Positions 7,135-9,286 of a stretch of 9,286 bases of DNA are shown piece by piece; within the stretch, counting starts at the first letter, position 1, and each line of letters opens with the position of its first letter. A model generated the notes under the pieces. It saw only the letters and a list, made by a program, of their open reading frames with translations. It was not told where the DNA came from and did not search any database. Source of the DNA: Candidatus Alcyoniella australis (GTDB lineage: Bacteria > Lernaellota > Lernaellaia > JAVCCG01 > Alcyoniellaceae); the NCBI GenBank assembly GCA_030765605.1, contig JAVCCG010000111.1, forward strand, positions 1 through 9,286, written 5' to 3'. The translations under genes and the position numbers were made by a program.

Positions 7135-7159
7135 GCGGCTAAAAAGCATTTGTAGCGAA

Positions 7160-7182
7160 CCAGAGAGGGAAGCCCTCTCTGG
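7160..7182 (-). terminator. Strong hairpin after the SUMF1-domain gene
   Basis: CCAGAGAGGG and CCCTCTCTGG form a perfect 10-bp stem with a 3-nt loop, about 30 bp past the stop codon of the SUMF1-domain gene. No T-run follows directly on either strand; the minus strand has TTTTT only about 15 nt beyond. It is a likely 3'-end stabilising hairpin or weak terminator, not a classical intrinsic terminator. Confidence 0.45.
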
Positions 7183-7212
7183 ACTCTCCCCGCCAAGTGC
7201 TCAAGGGTACAA

Positions 7213-8010
7213 TCAGTCCCGGGCGCAACGGAAACCCAGAGGGCCGCCCCTGTTCGTCGGAGCGCCGTAGTACCGGTACGACGCGCGCAGGTACCTGCCG
7301 AAGCCGTCGCCCCAGCAACCGCCGCGCACAACGCGATACGTTCCCGACGACGGGCCACGCGGGTCACTAGAGGGACTGGAAGAATAATATCTTTCACCGT
7401 ACCAATCCGACACCCATTCCCAAACATTGCCGTGCATGTCGTAGAGACCCCAGGAATTGGGCCGCAGCTTCCCAACAGGATTCGTGCACCCGGAAGATTT
7501 ACAGGAATCATAACTTTTATCGTACCAGGCGTACTGGGAAAGAGCGCCCTCGTCATCGCCGAAACAGTACTTGCCTGTCGACCCGGCACGAGCCGCGTAC
7601 TCCCATTCCGCCTCGGTCGGAAGCCGATAGGCGCTCGTCCCTTCCTTCGCGTTGAGCCTGCGTATGAATTCCTTGGCGTCGTTCCAGCTCACTTTCTCAA
7701 CCGGCCGATCGCGCCCCTTGAACTCGCTCGGATTGCTGCCCATAACCGCCACCCATTGCTCCTGAGTCACCTCGTATGTGCCCAAGTAAAACGGCTTGCT
7801 GATCGTGACCCGGTGCTGGGGATCATTACCGAAGCAATTTTCGAAATTCTTGTTGCAGCCCATCGTGAAGCTGCCTGACGGAACCAGGACAAACTTCATG
7901 CCAATGGAGTTGGTCATGGTCTTCGCTTGGGAGGATTGGGCCAATGTCGCCTGTTGGAAACCAAGGGCCGCAACAGCCGCCAGAATCAAGTAAACCAGTG
8001 CTCGTTTCAT
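7213..8010 (-). CDS. Secreted FGE/SUMF1-domain protein
   Basis: The start at 8010 gives 265 residues with a Sec signal peptide (MKRALVYLIL..., cleavage near LA-Q at 24-25) and has GAGGAG at 8019-8024. A longer frame to 8148 lacks both and is rejected. The mature part is one formylglycine-generating-enzyme/SUMF1 domain: FVLVPSGSFTMG (40-51), FYLGTYEVTQEQW (74-86), RPVEKVSWNDA (102-112), RLPTEAEWEYAAR (129-141), GLYDMHGNVWEWVSDWY (188-204), RVVRGGCW (226-233) and final LGFRCARD. Genuine sulfatase-activating FGEs need a paired active-site cysteine motif after RGGS/F. Here the segment after RGG has one cysteine (232) and then GDGFGRYLRASYRYYG, so that chemistry looks absent and the role is unknown. 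It is probably co-transcribed with the small secreted protein 68 bp upstream. Confidence 0.88.
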   Translation of the reverse strand: MKRALVYLILAAVAALGFQQATLAQSSQAKTMTNSIGMKFVLVPSGSFTMGCNKNFENCFGNDPQHRVTISKPFYLGTYEVTQEQWVAVMGSNPSEFKGRDRPVEKVSWNDAKEFIRRLNAKEGTSAYRLPTEAEWEYAARAGSTGKYCFGDDEGALSQYAWYDKSYDSCKSSGCTNPVGKLRPNSWGLYDMHGNVWEWVSDWYGERYYSSSPSSDPRGPSSGTYRVVRGGCWGDGFGRYLRASYRYYGAPTNRGGPLGFRCARD

Positions 8011-8030
8011 CCTGTGTACTCCTCGAAGCA

Positions 8031-8062
8031 GGCGACTCCGACGACCATGCGCCGGAGCCGCC
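8031..8062 (-). repeat. Intercistronic hairpin between small secreted gene and SUMF1 gene
   Basis: GGCGACTCCG (8031-8040) faces CGGAGCCGCC (8053-8062) across a 12-nt loop. Transcribed from the minus strand the 10-bp stem is complete with one G-U pair; from the plus strand the same position is an A-C mismatch. The structure therefore fits the mRNA of the two minus-strand genes. It ends 6 bp upstream of the SUMF1 gene's Shine-Dalgarno sequence and could affect relative expression. Confidence 0.45.
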
Positions 8063-8078
8063 ATCAGTCGCGTTTTAC

Positions 8079-8369
8079 CTACTTGCAGTGGACGTTGAAC
8101 TCCTCGTCGCCCGAAACGTGGACGCTGCCCACGGAGTTGCCGTCGCAATAGACCGTGATCGTTTTATCGACAGAGCCGCCCAAATTGAGAGAGTAACGGC
8201 CCTGCGAATCCGGATAGGCCTTGTTGCCGTTCCACGATGTTGAAATCGTATGATTGCTCTCCATGCACTTTTCGCCGCTCGAGGCGTAGCACTGGCCATG
8301 GATCCCGTCAGCGTAGGCCAGGGCGGAGATGAGGCACAACGCACAAACCAGCACAAATATTCGCTTCAT
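8079..8369 (-). CDS. Small secreted four-cysteine protein, unknown function
   Basis: A 96-residue product with a signal peptide (MKRIFVLVCALCLISALAYA, cleavage after residue 20). The mature 76 residues contain four cysteines (27, 35, 75, 95), enough for two disulfides in the periplasm or outside the cell. The pattern of short polar strands (TISTSWNGNK, GRYSLNLGG, KTITVYCDG, GSVHVSGDEEFNVHC) looks like a small beta-sandwich, somewhat like carboxypeptidase-regulatory or transthyretin-like modules, but I do not recognise the family. GAGGGA precedes ATG at 8369 by about 6 nt. A good promoter ends about 20 bases upstream. It heads a probable two-gene unit with the SUMF1-domain protein. Real-gene confidence is high; function is unknown. 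Confidence 0.75.
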   Translation of the reverse strand: MKRIFVLVCALCLISALAYADGIHGQCYASSGEKCMESNHTISTSWNGNKAYPDSQGRYSLNLGGSVDKTITVYCDGNSVGSVHVSGDEEFNVHCK

Positions 8370-8396
8370 GGGAATTCCCTCAAGATGTTTATCGTT

Positions 8397-8426
8397 TTAA
8401 TAGTTCCTTCAAGGCCGGAAAGTCAA
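8397..8426 (-). promoter_or_regulatory. Sigma70-type promoter for the secreted-protein pair
   Basis: On the minus strand TTGACT (8426-8421), an 18-bp spacer, and TATTAA (8402-8397) point at the gene starting at 8369. The predicted start near 8390 gives a leader of about 20 nt. A G5-ACT-C5 inverted repeat at 8438-8450 lies 11 bp upstream of the -35 box and might be a binding site. Confidence 0.55.
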
Positions 8427-8482
8427 CTGCAATAACTGGGGGACTCCCCCTTCTATGTGGAGCGTCAAGGTTTTTATTTCAA

Positions 8483-8532
8483 GCGTTTTTTTAAACAGTC
8501 GCTTTTATCGCAAGATATTCGGATAAAAACGC
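8483..8532. repeat. AT-rich nested inverted repeats
   Basis: GCGTTTTT (8483-8490) is inverted as AAAAACGC (8525-8532), and inside it TTTTATC (8503-8509) pairs with GATAAAA (8522-8528). The two foldings compete because they share bases 8525-8528. A further 6-bp hairpin, TATCGG-TACT-CCGATA, is at 8555-8570. They fill the geneless stretch 8427-8600, where I see no coding sequence. Confidence 0.35.
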
Positions 8533-8601
8533 ACATCAGCTTTTCTTGTATCCATATCGGTACTCCGATAATTTGACTACATAGGGTTATCGAAAACATC
8601 G

Positions 8602-8640
8602 AGCCCCGGTTTGGTCTCTCGCAGGCCACCGGGGCTTTTT
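8602..8640 (+). terminator. Strong intrinsic terminator upstream of the chaperone-like gene
   Basis: AGCCCCGGT (8602-8610) and ACCGGGGCT (8628-8636) form a perfect 9-bp GC-rich stem with a 17-nt loop, followed by TTTTT ending at 8640. The Shine-Dalgarno GGAGGA of the next gene starts five bases later. No plus-strand gene precedes it for 1.6 kb, so it is either an attenuator for that gene or the relic end of an operon whose upstream part has been displaced. Confidence 0.8.
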
Positions 8641-8653
8641 CTTTGGAGGACAC

Positions 8654-8929
8654 ATGGACGACAGACTGCAAGGGGCGATCGCAATAGTCCGGGCCGAATA
8701 TCCCGAGGCCCGGCTGTTCCAGATCTGCATCCCGGGCGACGAGGAAGTCTACCTCGCCCGCAAGTGCGCCTGGAACGAGTACAAGCGGCTGATCGGAGCG
8801 GTCAAGGACGAGGTCACAGCCAACGAGGTGCTGGTCCAGAAGTTCCTGGTGCACCCGAAGCTCAGCTACGAGCAGATCGACCTGGAGCTCGACCCGGGCA
8901 AGGTCGTGATCCTGGCGCACAAGAAGTAG
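8654..8929 (+). CDS. Phage tail-assembly-chaperone-like small protein
   Basis: A 91-residue protein with GGAGGA at 8645-8650 and ATG at 8654. The pattern AEYPEARLFQICIPGDEEVYLARKCAWNEYKRL (14-46), then EVLVQKFLVHPKLS (58-71), resembles phage tail assembly chaperones. Those have a '-eVYlyRpltr.EYk.l' first half and a 'vv.k.vlyP' second half, and guard the tape-measure protein during tail building. Known ones are usually longer and end with a hydrophobic 'la..I...SGF' segment. This one stops at VVILAHKK, so it may be truncated. No tape-measure or other tail gene follows; the stop codon runs directly into a hairpin array. The link to the tail-tube-like frame 1.7 kb upstream strengthens the idea modestly. 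An independent small cytoplasmic protein is the alternative. Confidence 0.45.
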   Translation: MDDRLQGAIAIVRAEYPEARLFQICIPGDEEVYLARKCAWNEYKRLIGAVKDEVTANEVLVQKFLVHPKLSYEQIDLELDPGKVVILAHKK

Positions 8930-9158
8930 GCACCTTTGAGGTGCCCGCAAAGCTCGCGTAGTACGCTGGTCGTAGCGCCACGACCTTTTCCGCGTAGATA
9001 GCTTTGAGCTACAGCAAAACTCGAGCAGGACGATGGGCTTAGTGCTACCAACCTCTCCGCGCCCGGGCGGCTTAGAGCCGCCACAAAACTCGCAGCACCT
9101 TTGAGGTGCCACAAAACACGCGGATTACGCTGGTAGTTGACCAACGTGCCACTCCGCG
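8929..9158. repeat. Tandem array of about 66-bp units with covarying hairpins
   Basis: Four stem-loops share a 5-nt loop but differ in their stems: GGCACC-TTTGA-GGTGCC (8929-8945), TAGC-TTTGA-GCTA (8999-9011), GGCGGC-TTAGA-GCCGCC (9066-9082) and GCACC-TTTGA-GGTGC (9095-9109). Each is followed within two bases by a tail of the form CAAAACTCG (CAAAGCTCG, CAAAACTCG, CAAAACTCG, CAAAACACG). Units 1, 2 and 4 continue with alignable 48-49-bp segments ending CCGCG (at 8994, 9061, 9158); unit 3 is cut to 13 bp. Unit 1 also holds GGTCGT-AGCGCC-ACGACC (8968-8985) followed by TTTT. Stems change on both sides together, which indicates selection for structure. The array begins at the last base of the chaperone-like stop codon. 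I see no plausible protein in it. Confidence 0.75.
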
Positions 9159-9181
9159 ACCAAAGATCGGGGAGGTGGGGT

Positions 9182-9203
9182 AAAGATCGTTAAAACGATC
9201 TTT
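9182..9203. terminator. Symmetric terminator-like hairpin after the array
   Basis: AAAGATCGT (9182-9190) and ACGATCTTT (9195-9203) form a perfect 9-bp stem with a TAAA loop. A-rich and T-rich flanks are built into the stem, so it could act weakly in either direction. A second AAAGATCG lies 20 bp upstream at 9162-9169. From 9204 to the window end I see no gene. Confidence 0.45.
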
Positions 9204-9286
9204 GTGTATAAGGCGAGCGGCGCATTGCCTCAGGGTTTTCATAAACTCCTCACCTTGCCACCTCGAATAACACCTCTTCTCTCGGC

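Noticed and set aside
8011-8148. Upstream extension of the SUMF1 gene to 8148
   Set aside because: The extra 46 residues are Arg-rich, overlap the small secreted gene and hide the signal peptide; GAGGAG supports the start at 8010.
8885-8961. Programmed frameshift extending the chaperone-like protein
   Set aside because: Tail chaperones often use frameshifting, but I see no slippery heptamer near the stop, and the alternative frame ends within about 30 bases of it in the hairpin region.
8474-9112. 212-residue minus-strand frame across the chaperone-like gene and the array
   Set aside because: It is antisense to a gene with a good ribosome-binding site and crosses a terminator and hairpins. 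Its cysteine-rich start comes from the repeat units.
8929-9158. CRISPR or integron attC interpretation of the array
   Set aside because: Units are not identical repeats with unique equal-length spacers, and I found no conserved attC core sites or integrase gene.

Overview
The window looks like chromosomal accessory DNA from a GC-rich Gram-negative bacterium. Two neighbouring lipoproteins carry long poly-aspartate linkers directly after the lipidated cysteine. Together with FG-GAP and propeller repeats and SUMF1-type secreted proteins, this points to a deltaproteobacterial-type lineage (Myxococcota, Lernaellota or relatives). That placement is inference; no rRNA, tRNA or marker gene is present.

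Layout. Bases 1-1127 (minus) hold the N-terminal 375 residues of a membrane-anchored NB-ARC/STAND ATPase that runs off the window. It is divergent from a small secreted single-Cache-domain protein (1237-1707, plus). A two-gene minus-strand unit follows: an FG-GAP/VCBS-repeat lipoprotein (4519-2786), then, 8 bp downstream, a lipoprotein with seven propeller-like WG...DG..W repeats (2777-1803). An intergenic region with an 11-bp inverted repeat and a near-consensus sigma70 promoter leads into a 552-residue acetyl-CoA hydrolase/CoA-transferase family enzyme (4857-6515, plus), the only clear metabolic enzyme here.

The last third is a mosaic. Directly after the CoA-transferase stop codon comes a 5'-truncated reading frame resembling a phage tail tube protein (to 6979). 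A phage tail-assembly-chaperone-like gene (8654-8929, plus) lies 1.7 kb further on, preceded by a strong intrinsic terminator that has no same-strand gene near it. Between them, on the minus strand, sit a small cysteine-containing secreted protein and a secreted FGE/SUMF1-domain protein. That block also holds a 3' scrap of a second SUMF1 gene and a nested palindromic element. The simplest reading is a decayed tail-gene region interrupted by a secreted-protein cassette, but this is inference from weak protein resemblance and gene order.

The most unusual sequence is at 8929-9158, immediately after the chaperone-like gene. It is an imperfect tandem array of about 66-bp units, each beginning with a short stem-loop. 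The loop is kept (TTTGA or TTAGA) while the stems differ by compensatory changes, and a conserved CAAAAC-type tail follows each one. It has no convincing coding content and is the best candidate here for an undescribed structured repeat.
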